From an uncultured bacterium (lineage in GTDB: Bacteria; Actinomycetota; Coriobacteriia; Coriobacteriales; Coriobacteriaceae), in NCBI GenBank assembly GCA_905216045.1, contig CAJMSL010000065.1:1-9850 (forward strand): DNA of 9,850 bases, in the 5' to 3' direction. How positions within the stretch are numbered: position 1 is the first letter of the stretch; the number at the start of each line of letters is the position of its first letter. A program made the position numbers and the translations under genes. This document shows, in pieces, positions 1-6,798 of this stretch. The notes beneath the pieces were generated by a model. That model did not search any database. It was not told the DNA's origin and saw nothing but the letters and a program-made list of their open reading frames with translations.

Positions 1-77
1 CCCCAGTCGACGATGTTCTTGACGCCCTGTGCGAGCGTGAGCACCGAACCGGCGATAGCAGAGCCATCGGCGAGCCA
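1..77. repeat. Terminal direct repeat, left copy (77 bp, identical to 9774-9850)
   Basis: Bases 1-77 are identical to bases 9774-9850 with no mismatch, and both copies lie in nagA in the same frame. An exact end overlap of 77 bp matches the k-mer length commonly used by de Bruijn graph assemblers, and it is the usual signature of a circular path in the assembly graph. It is probably an overlap of one locus read twice and not a biological repeat. Confidence 0.97.
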
Positions 78-983
78 GCAAAGGTTGTCCTTCATAATGA
101 CGTCCATGCCGCCGCTGGTGTACTTGCCCTCGGGCATGCCGCCGCAACCCAGACAGTCGGTGATCAGCACCGTGTGCTGCCAGCCCTTGGCCTGCAGCAG
201 TGCCTTGATAGCAGCAGGGTTCACGTGTTTGCCGTCGCAAATGATCTCGGCATAGGTGTTGGGCGTGGTCATGGCAGCCCCGACGACACCGGGCTCACGG
301 TGATGGAGGCCGCGCTGGCCGTTATAGGTATGCGTAAAGCAGCTGGCACCGGCGTTGATGGCAGCGATGCACTCATCGTAGGTGGCGTCGGAGTGACCGA
401 TGCTGGTCACCACACCCTTGGCGTTCAGAGCAGCCGCATAAGCAGCGGCACCGTCGCGCTCGGCCGCCATGGCGCTCTTGACGATGCGACCACCCGCAGC
501 CTCCTGCCACTGATCAAAGATCTCCTCGGAGGGATCGATAAGATAAGCGGGGTTCTGCGCGCCCACGTGCTTCATGGTAAAGAAGGGGCCCTCCAGGTAG
601 ATGCCCTGAATGCGAGCACCGCAGAAGTCGGGGCCGCGACCCTCGTCCGCCTGTGCGATGGCGGCGCAGGCGTCCTTGATCTGCTCGACGCCATCGGTGA
701 ACGTCGTGGGCAGCCAGCTGGTGGTACCGCGACGGGCGAGCTCGGTCGAGCTGATATCGATGCCCACGGGATCATTATCGGTAGTTGAGTGGTTGTAGAA
801 GCCATGGATGTGAGTATCGACCATACCCGGTGCGATCCACGACCCCGTGTAGTCCTTAATCTCGCAAGAGGGCTCGTCGGCCTGCCAGGCGCCAAAGACG
901 CCATCCTCGACCATAAGATAGCCGCCCAGTTGCGGGCCTGCCGGCAAGAAGAACTTGTCAGCCTTAATTGCGTACGTGCTCAT
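1..983 (-). CDS. nagA: N-acetylglucosamine/galactosamine-6-phosphate deacetylase, N-terminal 327 codons (runs off left edge; rest is at 9587-9850)
   Basis: This is a cytoplasmic amidohydrolase that removes the acetyl group from GlcNAc-6-P or GalNAc-6-P, giving the amino sugar phosphate and acetate. The start is the ATG at 983-981, preceded by AAGGAG five bases upstream. Visible family motifs are the metal-site VDTHIHG (His58, His60), YLEGPFF (Glu131), GHSDATYD (His197), FTHTYNG (His218), the HHREPG loop (227-232) and the catalytic Asp276 in LITDC. The reading frame is open to base 1, where it is cut in Gly328. The first 77 bases recur at 9774-9850 in the same frame, so joining the ends gives a complete 389-aa protein, a normal length for NagA. 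A terminator lies just upstream (1041-1081), so nagA and the following YhcH-family gene may form their own unit. I cannot tell GlcNAc-6-P from GalNAc-6-P specificity; the adjacent agaS favours GalNAc-6-P (AgaA-like role). Confidence 0.95.
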   Translation of the reverse strand, partial: MSTYAIKADKFFLPAGPQLGGYLMVEDGVFGAWQADEPSCEIKDYTGSWIAPGMVDTHIHGFYNHSTTDNDPVGIDISSTELARRGTTSWLPTTFTDGVEQIKDACAAIAQADEGRGPDFCGARIQGIYLEGPFFTMKHVGAQNPAYLIDPSEEIFDQWQEAAGGRIVKSAMAAERDGAAAYAAALNAKGVVTSIGHSDATYDECIAAINAGASCFTHTYNGQRGLHHREPGVVGAAMTTPNTYAEIICDGKHVNPAAIKALLQAKGWQHTVLITDCLGCGGMPEGKYTSGGMDVIMKDNLCWLADGSAIAGSVLTLAQGVKNIVDW

Positions 984-1040
984 ATGCACTCCTTGCTTCT
1001 AAAGCAGTTGACTGTGGTGATGCTATACCCAGCTCAGGTA

Positions 1041-1081
1041 AAACAAAAAGCGCCCGCCCGCCGTTATGAGCGGACGGGCGC
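1041..1081 (-). terminator. Rho-independent terminator after agaS
   Basis: Read on the minus strand, an 11-bp GC-rich stem (GCGCCCGUCCG with CGGGCGGGCGC, one G-U pair) with a loop of about 10 bases is followed directly by TTTTTGTTTT. It begins 18 bases after the agaS stop codon and ends 57 bases before the nagA start. It should end most agaS transcripts, leaving nagA to its own promoter or to read-through. I see no convincing -35/-10 pair in 984-1040; the best -10-like string is TATAGC around 1023-1028. Confidence 0.9.
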
Positions 1082-1099
1082 CCTTACAGAGGGACGCGA

Positions 1100-2266
1100 T
1101 TAAGCGGTGAAGGGGTGAATCGTCACGCCCTTGACCACGCGGTTGACCGTGCCGGTGGGGCTCGGCGTATCGGGCGTGTTGCCCACGCGCACGGAGTTGA
1201 GCAGGCTGATGGCCTGGGCAAACATCACGAACGGCAGAGCGAGGTAGCCCTCGGGAAGCGCTTCGTAGCCCTTAAAGGTGAAGGACTCACCCTCATAGAC
1301 GGTGGCACCTTCCTGCTGAACGGCGATGGTGTGCTGAGCGATCTCGTCGCCACCGATCTCGTTGAGGATGTCGATGTCGTACTGACGGGTGTAGGCGTCG
1401 TTGTTGACGAACACGAAGACGAGCGTCTTATCGTCGACGAAGGACTTAGGTCCATGACGATAGCCCATGGAGGTGTCGTAGGAAGTAGCGACCAGACCGT
1501 GAGCCAGCTCGAGGATCTTGAGCTGGCTCTCCTGGGCAAGGCCACCGAAGGAGCCAGAACCCAAGTAGGTCACGCGGTTGAAGTCGCCAGCCAGGTAATC
1601 GGCGATCTCGGGCTCACGGGAGATGACCTCCTCGCCCATCTTGGCGATGGTCTCGACCCACTCGGCCTTCTGCTCGTCAGAGGCAGTGTCGAAAATAAGG
1701 GTGGAGAGCAGGGTCATGCAGGAATAAGAACCGGTCATGGCGAAGCCCTTGTCGTTGGCGCGCGGAATGAGCAGCGTCAGCGCGTTGGGATCATCGGCAG
1801 ACTCGACAGCGAGCTTGCCCTCGGGAGCGCAGGTGATGTTGAGGAACTTGACGTTGTGGACGAGCTCCTTGGCAACGGCAACGGCGGCAAGGCTCTCGGG
1901 GCTGTTGCCAGAGCGGGCAAAGGAAACCACGAGCGTGGGATCCTCGGCGCGCAGGAAGTCGCGCGGGGCGCTCACGATGTCGGTCGTGGCGATGGGCTTA
2001 AAGTCGTAGAGATCAGTGTTGCCAGCGTGACGCAGGTACGGGGCGCAGGTATCGCCAACGTAGTCGGACGTACCGGCACCGGTGAAGACAACGGACAGAC
2101 GACCCTCGCCCATGGCGCGAGCCTCGGCCAGGAAGGCCTCGATGGCCTCCTTGTTCTCGCGATAGATGTTGAGCGTATCACGCCAAAGCTCGGGCTGCTG
2201 AGCAATCTCGGCCGTGGTGATCTGGGCGCCGAGCTTGGTGAGCTCCTCGACACTCTTCTCGAACAT
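1100..2266 (-). CDS. agaS: AgaS-type double-SIS sugar-phosphate deaminase/isomerase (galactosamine-6-phosphate to tagatose-6-phosphate)
   Basis: This 388-aa cytoplasmic protein has two SIS (sugar isomerase) domains. The first carries GAGTSDYVGD (63-72) and the phosphate-binding SFARSGNSPES (115-125). The second carries GSGSFGGLAQES (236-247) and GYRHGPKS (268-275). The C-terminal segment GNTPDTPSPTG followed by VNRVVKGVTI is characteristic of AgaS, as opposed to GlmS or NagB. The family deaminates galactosamine-6-P to tagatose-6-P plus ammonia. The ATG at 2266 has AGAGGT seven bases upstream. It follows gntR by 111 bases with a possible own promoter, and is followed by a strong terminator. 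G/C-ending codons dominate far more than in the upstream gntR and EIIA genes, which suggests high expression. The tagatose-6-P kinase and aldolase needed downstream are not in the window. A GlcN-6-P role is possible but less likely. Confidence 0.93.
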   Translation of the reverse strand: MFEKSVEELTKLGAQITTAEIAQQPELWRDTLNIYRENKEAIEAFLAEARAMGEGRLSVVFTGAGTSDYVGDTCAPYLRHAGNTDLYDFKPIATTDIVSAPRDFLRAEDPTLVVSFARSGNSPESLAAVAVAKELVHNVKFLNITCAPEGKLAVESADDPNALTLLIPRANDKGFAMTGSYSCMTLLSTLIFDTASDEQKAEWVETIAKMGEEVISREPEIADYLAGDFNRVTYLGSGSFGGLAQESQLKILELAHGLVATSYDTSMGYRHGPKSFVDDKTLVFVFVNNDAYTRQYDIDILNEIGGDEIAQHTIAVQQEGATVYEGESFTFKGYEALPEGYLALPFVMFAQAISLLNSVRVGNTPDTPSPTGTVNRVVKGVTIHPFTA

Positions 2267-2299
2267 TTCTAATACCTCTTTCTTTACTAAATTGTCTGA

Positions 2300-2328
2300 T
2301 ATATAAAGACTTAATCTGAAAAGTTAAA
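2300..2328 (-). promoter_or_regulatory. Possible agaS promoter
   Basis: On the minus strand TTTAAC (2328-2323) and TATATA (2305-2300) are separated by 17 bases, with an expected start about 27 bases before the agaS ATG. The -10 is good and the -35 is weak (3 of 6 to consensus). A GTCT-N9-AGAC inverted repeat (2294-2310) overlaps the -10 and could bind a regulator. This is a pattern match only. Confidence 0.35.
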
Positions 2329-2377
2329 TCGGGTAGTAGTCATAGGCTGTTTTTCTTTCGTTAACACTCGTATCCGA

Positions 2378-3112
2378 TCACAGAGTATCTCGATAATGAG
2401 AAATCCTGTACTTAAACTTGTCCGCACGAGCCACCGAAAGCGTAAACTCGACAACATCATTTTGGGTGTTGTGAGTAGTTCGGACTATGTCCAGAACTGG
2501 CGCACCCTCACCAATACCTAGAAGCCGAGCGTCACATGGACGTGCTATACCCGCAGAGAACTCCTCATCCGCTACTCGAATTTTCTGCTGATAATCCTGC
2601 TCAATGACATCGTAAAGGGGCTTCTGTTCGAGTAGAGGACGCTTGAGTGAAATAAAGAGCCTTGCTGGAAGATAGCTACGCTCAACCATCATAGGAATAC
2701 CATCTGCCATTCGTAAACGTTTGAGTTTTAATACCTTTTCACCCAAATGAATCCCCATTTGCATCGAGAGCGTTTTATCTGCTTCCATTTCACAGAACTC
2801 TAAGATGGTTGTTTCTGGCAGCCGGCCCATCGCTTTCATCTGTTCAGTAAAACTGTACGATTGGGTAAGATTTGTTGCTTGAGCTAGTCGATCGGCAACA
2901 AACGTACCGCGACCTTGTTTTCGCACAATCCGACCAAGATACTCAAGTTCCTGAATTGCAAGCCGGACAGTCGACCGCGAAAGCCCGAAACGTTCGGCAA
3001 GCTCACGTTCGGACGGAATCAAATCACCTGGCTGATATTCATGATCAATTTTTTCGATCAGAATATCTACGAGCTGGTCATATAGCGGTTGTCTGTGCCT
3101 CTTGCACGTCAT
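2378..3112 (-). CDS. GntR-family (HutC/UTRA subfamily) transcriptional regulator
   Basis: This is a 244-aa DNA-binding regulator. The N-terminal winged helix spans about residues 9-72 (PLYDQLVDILIEKI, the PSERELAERFGLSRSTVR recognition region, then GRIVRKQGRGTFV). A UTRA effector domain spans about 95-235, including LKRLRMADGIPMMVERSYLP and the closing FTLSVARADKFKYRI. UTRA domains bind small ligands such as sugar phosphates; NagR and DasR relatives respond to GlcNAc-6-P or GlcN-6-P. I chose the ATG at 3112 because GTGGAG lies six bases upstream of it. The in-frame GTG at 3124 would use that ribosome-binding site as coding sequence and has no Shine-Dalgarno of its own. It sits inside the PTS cluster, so it is the likely local repressor. 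The palindrome at 8816-8833 is a candidate operator. Codon use is more A/T-rich than in agaS. Confidence 0.92.
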   Translation of the reverse strand: MTCKRHRQPLYDQLVDILIEKIDHEYQPGDLIPSERELAERFGLSRSTVRLAIQELEYLGRIVRKQGRGTFVADRLAQATNLTQSYSFTEQMKAMGRLPETTILEFCEMEADKTLSMQMGIHLGEKVLKLKRLRMADGIPMMVERSYLPARLFISLKRPLLEQKPLYDVIEQDYQQKIRVADEEFSAGIARPCDARLLGIGEGAPVLDIVRTTHNTQNDVVEFTLSVARADKFKYRISHYRDTL

Positions 3113-3199
3113 GATATTCTCCACGTAATGAGCAATTGACCAATACTTCAGCCTTCAGGTAACGCACCAACATGTCCCATAAATGGGCTAATAGCGACA

Positions 3200-3628
3200 C
3201 TACATCTCATCGTCTTCATCAATGTCAGCACTCTCGAGTTTCTTGAGATCGACTCCCTCACGACCAACGACCCGTGCGCGTTCGGCAAGTTCATCAAGCG
3301 TTGGGTCTCCAAACGCACGCGTCATAACGAGCTCCACCAACATAGGTAGATTTGTTCCGGTGACAACGGTCACGTTATCGAGCTCAGTCGTCATTGGGAT
3401 AGCTTGATTGAACGGAGTACCGCCAAGCAAATCAACAAACACCAATACGCCATCACAAGCTTGACGCATCTTGGCAATGCAGGTTCGCAAATCATCACCA
3501 AAAGTAACCGCCTCCGAGCCCGCAAAAGGAACTACCTCAAAATTAGGCTGTTCGCCGGCGACCATATCCACAGCGCTTTTCAAACCAGGTGCAAACTGAC
3601 CGTGACCAGTTAGTACAAATCCAATCAT
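3200..3628 (-). CDS. PTS mannose/fructose/sorbose-family EIIA component
   Basis: This 142-aa cytoplasmic phosphocarrier takes phosphate from HPr and passes it to EIIB. The N-terminal MIGFVLTGHGQFAPG places the phosphorylated histidine at His9, and VDLLGGTPFNQA is the family's conserved second motif. The length is that of a stand-alone EIIA-Man domain. The tail is acidic (DIDEDDEM). The ATG at 3628 has AAAGGT eight bases upstream. It lies downstream of a terminator and an unknown gene, apart from EIIB, EIIC and EIID, and 87 bases before gntR. The gap to gntR (3113-3199) holds a CCCAT-TT-ATGGG palindrome but no clear terminator. Confidence 0.94.
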   Translation of the reverse strand: MIGFVLTGHGQFAPGLKSAVDMVAGEQPNFEVVPFAGSEAVTFGDDLRTCIAKMRQACDGVLVFVDLLGGTPFNQAIPMTTELDNVTVVTGTNLPMLVELVMTRAFGDPTLDELAERARVVGREGVDLKKLESADIDEDDEM

Positions 3629-3664
3629 TCTATCTACCTTTCTACCGTTCGCTTTCTCTAGCCA

Positions 3665-3687
3665 AAGAACCCCTCAAAAGGGCTCTT
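3665..3687 (-). other. Intercistronic hairpin between the unknown gene and EIIA
   Basis: The minus-strand RNA can form an 8-bp stem (AAGAGCCC with GGGTTCTT, one G-U pair) around a 7-base loop. There is no U-tract after it, so it is not a typical terminator. It could mark an RNA processing or stability site between the two genes. This is inferred from base pairing alone. Confidence 0.4.
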
Positions 3688-3709
3688 ACGACCACTGCAT
3701 CATTAAAGT

Positions 3710-4333
3710 TTAGTGAGTATTTTGTTTTATCGCGGGAGGTCTGTGAGCGTCTCTAAGCTGCTTTTCAAGGTTGCGATATCTACGTGCTTCGCCCTTGTTC
3801 CCGCTGCTCTCATATTGATATGAAAGCAGCAGATAGAGCTTTCCACGTAACCCAAGGTCGTTCGTATCCAGCATAGCTTCCATCTCATCGATCTTATCAT
3901 GCCGACGGCAAAAGACTATGTCGTAGGTCAATTGACTGTCCGCCAAAATGCCCTTCGACACGATGGGGCGCATCTCTTCCAACATGGACGCCGCCCGCTT
4001 CCGGTCACCCGTCTTGATATAGAAATTAAAGGCGCGAACCGCAAGCTGTCGACGTTGTTTATCGCTGCACGACATCTCCAGCAAGTGGTCAAGCATTCGA
4101 TCTGCATATGCGTCCATATCAGCAGCTTCATAGATCGCGAAACGCAGGTAATACTGCTTATACGTAGACATTACTATACGCGCAAGTTTGCGATCGAGCA
4201 GGTCTATGCAATCTTGGTATAAGCCCAAGTTAAACAATACCTGCAATTTCATATCGAAGTATTTTTTCGCTCCTTCGGTCACAGCGAAATAAGCCACTAC
4301 AACACAAATGAACAGGACGATCCAAAATGGCAT
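3710..4333 (-). CDS. Unrecognised membrane-anchored alpha-helical repeat protein (TPR-like)
   Basis: I do not recognise this 207-aa protein. Residues 3-18 are strongly hydrophobic (FWIVLFICVVVAYFAV) and followed by lysines, which suggests a single N-terminal membrane anchor with the rest in the cytoplasm. The remainder is predicted helical with paired-helix repeats: FNLGLYQDCIDLLDRKL (about 34-50), a second unit near 95-125 (RAFNFYIKTGDRKRAASMLEEM) and a third near 167-194 (LYLLLSYQYESSGNKGEARRYR). This spacing is TPR-like but degenerate. It contains no catalytic motif I can name. The ATG at 4333 has AAGGG about 11 bases upstream, within a potential hairpin. It sits between EIID and EIIA, where known gnb/bgaC loci have no gene, and is the first gene after an internal terminator. 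Coding is supported by its full-length open frame, its ribosome-binding site and its placement in the cluster. A scaffold or regulatory role for the PTS is speculation. Confidence 0.8.
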   Translation of the reverse strand: MPFWIVLFICVVVAYFAVTEGAKKYFDMKLQVLFNLGLYQDCIDLLDRKLARIVMSTYKQYYLRFAIYEAADMDAYADRMLDHLLEMSCSDKQRRQLAVRAFNFYIKTGDRKRAASMLEEMRPIVSKGILADSQLTYDIVFCRRHDKIDEMEAMLDTNDLGLRGKLYLLLSYQYESSGNKGEARRYRNLEKQLRDAHRPPAIKQNTH

Positions 4334-4341
4334 TGCACTAT

Positions 4342-4368
4342 ATTCCCTTCAAGGCAGCCTTAAGGAAT
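4342..4368 (-). promoter_or_regulatory. Hairpin overlapping the ribosome-binding site of the unknown gene
   Basis: On the minus strand ATTCCTTAAGG and CCTTGAAGGGAAT can pair around a CTG loop, giving about 11 pairs with two single-base bulges and one G-U pair. The right arm contains the AAGGG Shine-Dalgarno of the gene starting at 4333. It could limit translation or bind a protein as DNA. This is seen as pairing only. Confidence 0.4.
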
Positions 4369-4415
4369 TAATCGAACACGATGACTGCATAACCGCCTAT
4401 GAACAACGGTGCCCG

Positions 4416-4479
4416 ACAAAACAAAAGAGGCGCACACTCCAGGGGATATGGCGATAAAGTCGCCTTGGAGGTGTGCGCC
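4416..4479 (-). terminator. Rho-independent terminator after EIID, inside the PTS cluster
   Basis: The minus-strand RNA forms a 13-bp outer stem (GGCGCACACCUCCA with UGGAGUGUGCGCC, one bulged G). It encloses a second stem (GGCGA-CUUUA-UCGCC) and is followed by TCTTTTGTTTTG. It lies 43 bases after the EIID stop and 83 bases before the unknown gene. A separate CTCAATTGAG palindrome sits at 4484-4493. The structure should reduce transcription of the unknown gene, EIIA, gntR and agaS relative to the GH35-EIIBCD part. I found no convincing promoter between it and the gene at 4333. Confidence 0.88.
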
Positions 4480-4521
4480 ACGTCTCAATTGAGGCGCAAA
4501 TGCCGTGACAATATGGGGTAT

Positions 4522-5361
4522 TTAGCCCTTGCAAATGATACCGAATGCACCCAAGGCAATGGACAGAACCAAGACGATAAAGATGGCCTTCGTCGAGGTC
4601 ATGCCCTTCTTACCGAGGAGCCAGTATACGAAGCCGACGAGTGCGGCAGGAACCAGCTTGGGGCAAATCATATTGCAGATGTTCTGCAAGTCAACGGCAA
4701 CGCCGCCGATAACAGGCTTCGCCGCAATAACGATACCGACATTGGTTGCGACCAGAGCACCGACCATAAAGACACCCATTACGGAGGCCGCGTCGGTCAA
4801 CGCGTTCAGGCGATCGCTCATGGTGGTGACGAGCTTCATACCCTGCTCATAGGCCATGTGGGTCTGCTTGCAGCGGAACCAGTCAACAAGAATGTTAACG
4901 GCGACCCAGATGAAGATACCCAAGGGGTTGCCGTTCATGGCCATATTGGCAGCCAGAGCACCGAAAATGGTCGGGAGCAGCGAACCGAAGATGGAATCGC
5001 CGATGGAAGCCAGCGGTCCCATGAGACCAGTCTTGAGACCAGCAACAGCCTCGAGGCCCTCAATGCCCTCCTCTTCCTCGATCGCCAAATCGATACCGGT
5101 GATGATCGTGTTGAGGAAGTTTGAGGTGTTGAAGAACGGTGCGCACTGGGCGCGGCAGGCTTCCTTTAGCTCCGGCGTGCCGTCGCCGTACAGCTTGCGC
5201 AGTGTGGGCAGGATAATCCAGAGATAACCAGAGTGTTGCATGCGCTCGTAGTTCCAACCATCCTGGAAACCAAGCAGGTTACGACGGTTGATCTGCGCAA
5301 GGTCGTCCTTGGTAATCTTGTAGCCAGTGGTGCCATTGGCGAGTTTCTCATTAGAGCTCAT
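4522..5361 (-). CDS. PTS mannose/fructose/sorbose-family EIID component
   Basis: This 279-aa membrane subunit forms the sugar channel together with EIIC. After a short hydrophilic N-terminus comes NRRNLLGFQDGWNYERMQ, the family's typical N-terminal region. It is followed by the GPLASIGDSIFGSLLPTIFG motif and by hydrophobic segments near the C-terminus, including VPAALVGFVYWLLG and FIVLVLSIALGAFGII. The frame is open to 5511, but the extra 50 residues are translated EIIC sequence in another frame. The start is the ATG at 5361, with a GGAGG-type site about 12 bases upstream. It overlaps the end of EIIC by 11 bases, which indicates translational coupling. A strong terminator follows. Confidence 0.94.
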   Translation of the reverse strand: MSSNEKLANGTTGYKITKDDLAQINRRNLLGFQDGWNYERMQHSGYLWIILPTLRKLYGDGTPELKEACRAQCAPFFNTSNFLNTIITGIDLAIEEEEGIEGLEAVAGLKTGLMGPLASIGDSIFGSLLPTIFGALAANMAMNGNPLGIFIWVAVNILVDWFRCKQTHMAYEQGMKLVTTMSDRLNALTDAASVMGVFMVGALVATNVGIVIAAKPVIGGVAVDLQNICNMICPKLVPAALVGFVYWLLGKKGMTSTKAIFIVLVLSIALGAFGIICKG

Positions 5362-6238
5362 CGTCGTCGTCTCCCTCCGCAGCGCCAGCAGCAGCGACGG
5401 GACGCTGGTTGTTCTTGTAGTACAGCAAAGACAGAGCAAAGCCAATAATAGCGATCGCCAGCATCGACATGTTATTGAACATACCGACCATATCCACGGC
5501 GCCCTTACCAAGCGCGCCGTTCACAGCGACGATGTTGGCGTTGAGGTTCATGATGCTCGTGAAGGCCGTACCAAACAGGGCGGCAACTACAAAGCCGAGC
5601 AGCAGGTAGGCGACGTGCTTTTTGACCGGCAGGTAACGGAGCAGGATGGCGAAGCCAACAGCGGGCAAGGCACCGCCAGCAACAGACAGACCGTCACCTA
5701 GCCACTTCCAGTCGCCGTTAAGGGCGGTAGTGATGCCCTCGACCAAGCCCTGGCCAAATGCGAGAGCCAGGAAGACCGGAATCATGCGGGACAACATCCA
5801 GGAAACGGCACCGAGCAAGTAGTGTACGTTGTAGGCACCCCAGTTCATCTTCTCGATATCGGCATCGCACATGTGACCGAAGAACGTGTTGGCGAAACGG
5901 CCGGCGATATCGGTGTAAACGAGAATGGCAGCGACAGGTACGCCGATGGCGGCAAGAGCCGTCTCGGGATTCATGCCCGCACCCACGGCAAAGGCCGTAG
6001 CGACCAGAGTGCCGGAGTTGGCATCGATACGAGAGGCGCCGCCAAAGGTACCAACGCCCAGGACGGTGAGCTGCATGCTGCCGCCGATAAACAGGCCAGT
6101 CTGTAGGTCACCCATAATCAAACCGGTAATCATACCGGAGAAGACGGCTGAGCCGGCACAGGTGTACCAGTTCAGCTCATCCAGAATCTGATAACCCGCA
6201 TACAGGGTTAACAGAAGAATCTGCCACCAAGCAATCAT
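5351..6238 (-). CDS. PTS mannose/fructose/sorbose-family EIIC component
   Basis: This 295-aa polytopic membrane permease subunit binds and moves the sugar. It shows many hydrophobic helices from the N-terminus (WWQILLLTLYAGYQILDEL), and the family segment GLIMGDLQTGLFIGGSMQL followed by GVGTFGGASRIDANSGTLV. It ends in an acidic tail (EGDDDDEL). The ATG at 6238 has a strong AAGGAG six bases upstream. The 93-base gap to EIIB holds a CCGTG/CACGG hairpin (6296-6315) and a CCTTA-AA-TAAGG palindrome covering part of the ribosome-binding site, but no clear terminator. It overlaps EIID by 11 bases. G/C-ending codons are strongly preferred. Confidence 0.95.
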   Translation of the reverse strand: MIAWWQILLLTLYAGYQILDELNWYTCAGSAVFSGMITGLIMGDLQTGLFIGGSMQLTVLGVGTFGGASRIDANSGTLVATAFAVGAGMNPETALAAIGVPVAAILVYTDIAGRFANTFFGHMCDADIEKMNWGAYNVHYLLGAVSWMLSRMIPVFLALAFGQGLVEGITTALNGDWKWLGDGLSVAGGALPAVGFAILLRYLPVKKHVAYLLLGFVVAALFGTAFTSIMNLNANIVAVNGALGKGAVDMVGMFNNMSMLAIAIIGFALSLLYYKNNQRPVAAAGAAEGDDDDEL

Positions 6239-6331
6239 GGTAAACTCCTTATTTAAGGTGTAACAGTTTCTACAATACCAATACGCTTATATAAACCGTG
6301 CATCCCCCTTCACGGCCTAGCGTTAATTCGA

Positions 6332-6796
6332 CTAGAGCGTGAGAGCCTCTGGGTTATCCTGCGGCGTCAGCTGAATGACAATAGGAAGATTATCGGCCTT
6401 GAGTTTGGCAAATGCGTCAAGGTCCCCCTGGTCGCAACTAATGTTGCGAGTCAGCTTCTTGACCGGCTCCATTGTCGTCATATTACCGACGATGAGCTGC
6501 TCAAGCTTAACACCTTGCTCCAAAAGTCGAACGTAGACCTCAGGCTTTTTCGCAACAATTAAGAGACGTTGCGCATCATATTTGCCAGCAGTGATGTTGG
6601 CAGCGGCCTTGTCGACAGGAAGCACGGACAACTTCACAGTTGCCGGGCAAGCCATGCGAAGAACCTGCTTTTGGGTAGCATCTTGCGATACCTCGTCGTC
6701 AACTACCACGAAGCGGCTTACCTGACGGGCGTTAGACCAGAGGTTTGCCACCTGTCCGTGAATCAAGCGAAAGTCGACTCGTGCGCCTACAATCAT
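6332..6796 (-). CDS. PTS mannose/fructose/sorbose-family EIIB component
   Basis: This 154-aa cytoplasmic protein carries phosphate from EIIA to the incoming sugar. The motif VDFRLIHGQVANLW places the phosphorylated histidine at His13, where the family usually reads R-x-D-x-R-L-I-H-G-Q. The rest fits the EIIB-Man fold in length and pattern, including LIVAKKPEVYVRLLEQGV and VGNMTTM. The ATG at 6796 lies two bases after the stop of the GH35 gene, so the two are surely co-transcribed and probably translationally coupled. Confidence 0.94.
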   Translation of the reverse strand: MIVGARVDFRLIHGQVANLWSNARQVSRFVVVDDEVSQDATQKQVLRMACPATVKLSVLPVDKAAANITAGKYDAQRLLIVAKKPEVYVRLLEQGVKLEQLIVGNMTTMEPVKKLTRNISCDQGDLDAFAKLKADNLPIVIQLTPQDNPEALTL

Positions 6797-6798
6797 TT

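Noticed and set aside
1115..2272. Long plus-strand open frame of 385 codons opposite agaS
   Set aside because: It mirrors agaS almost exactly. Its protein shows no domain, and the open frame is a by-product of strong G/C third-position bias in the minus-strand gene.
3113..3124. GTG at 3124 as the start of the GntR regulator
   Set aside because: It has no upstream Shine-Dalgarno, and the bases GTGGAG act as the site for the ATG at 3112.
3150..3170. Second GntR operator in the gap between EIIA and gntR (AGGTAACGCACCA)
   Set aside because: The half-sites are separated by five bases, not four, and the flanks are not symmetric, so it was not called.
4399..5124. Plus-strand 241-codon frame over the terminator and EIID
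   Set aside because: It crosses a clear minus-strand terminator and lies antisense to a confident EIID gene; the product is hydrophilic and featureless.
5362..5511. A 50-residue N-terminal extension of EIID starting at 5511
   Set aside because: These codons are EIIC sequence in another frame. The ATG at 5361 fits the family's start and has a Shine-Dalgarno site.
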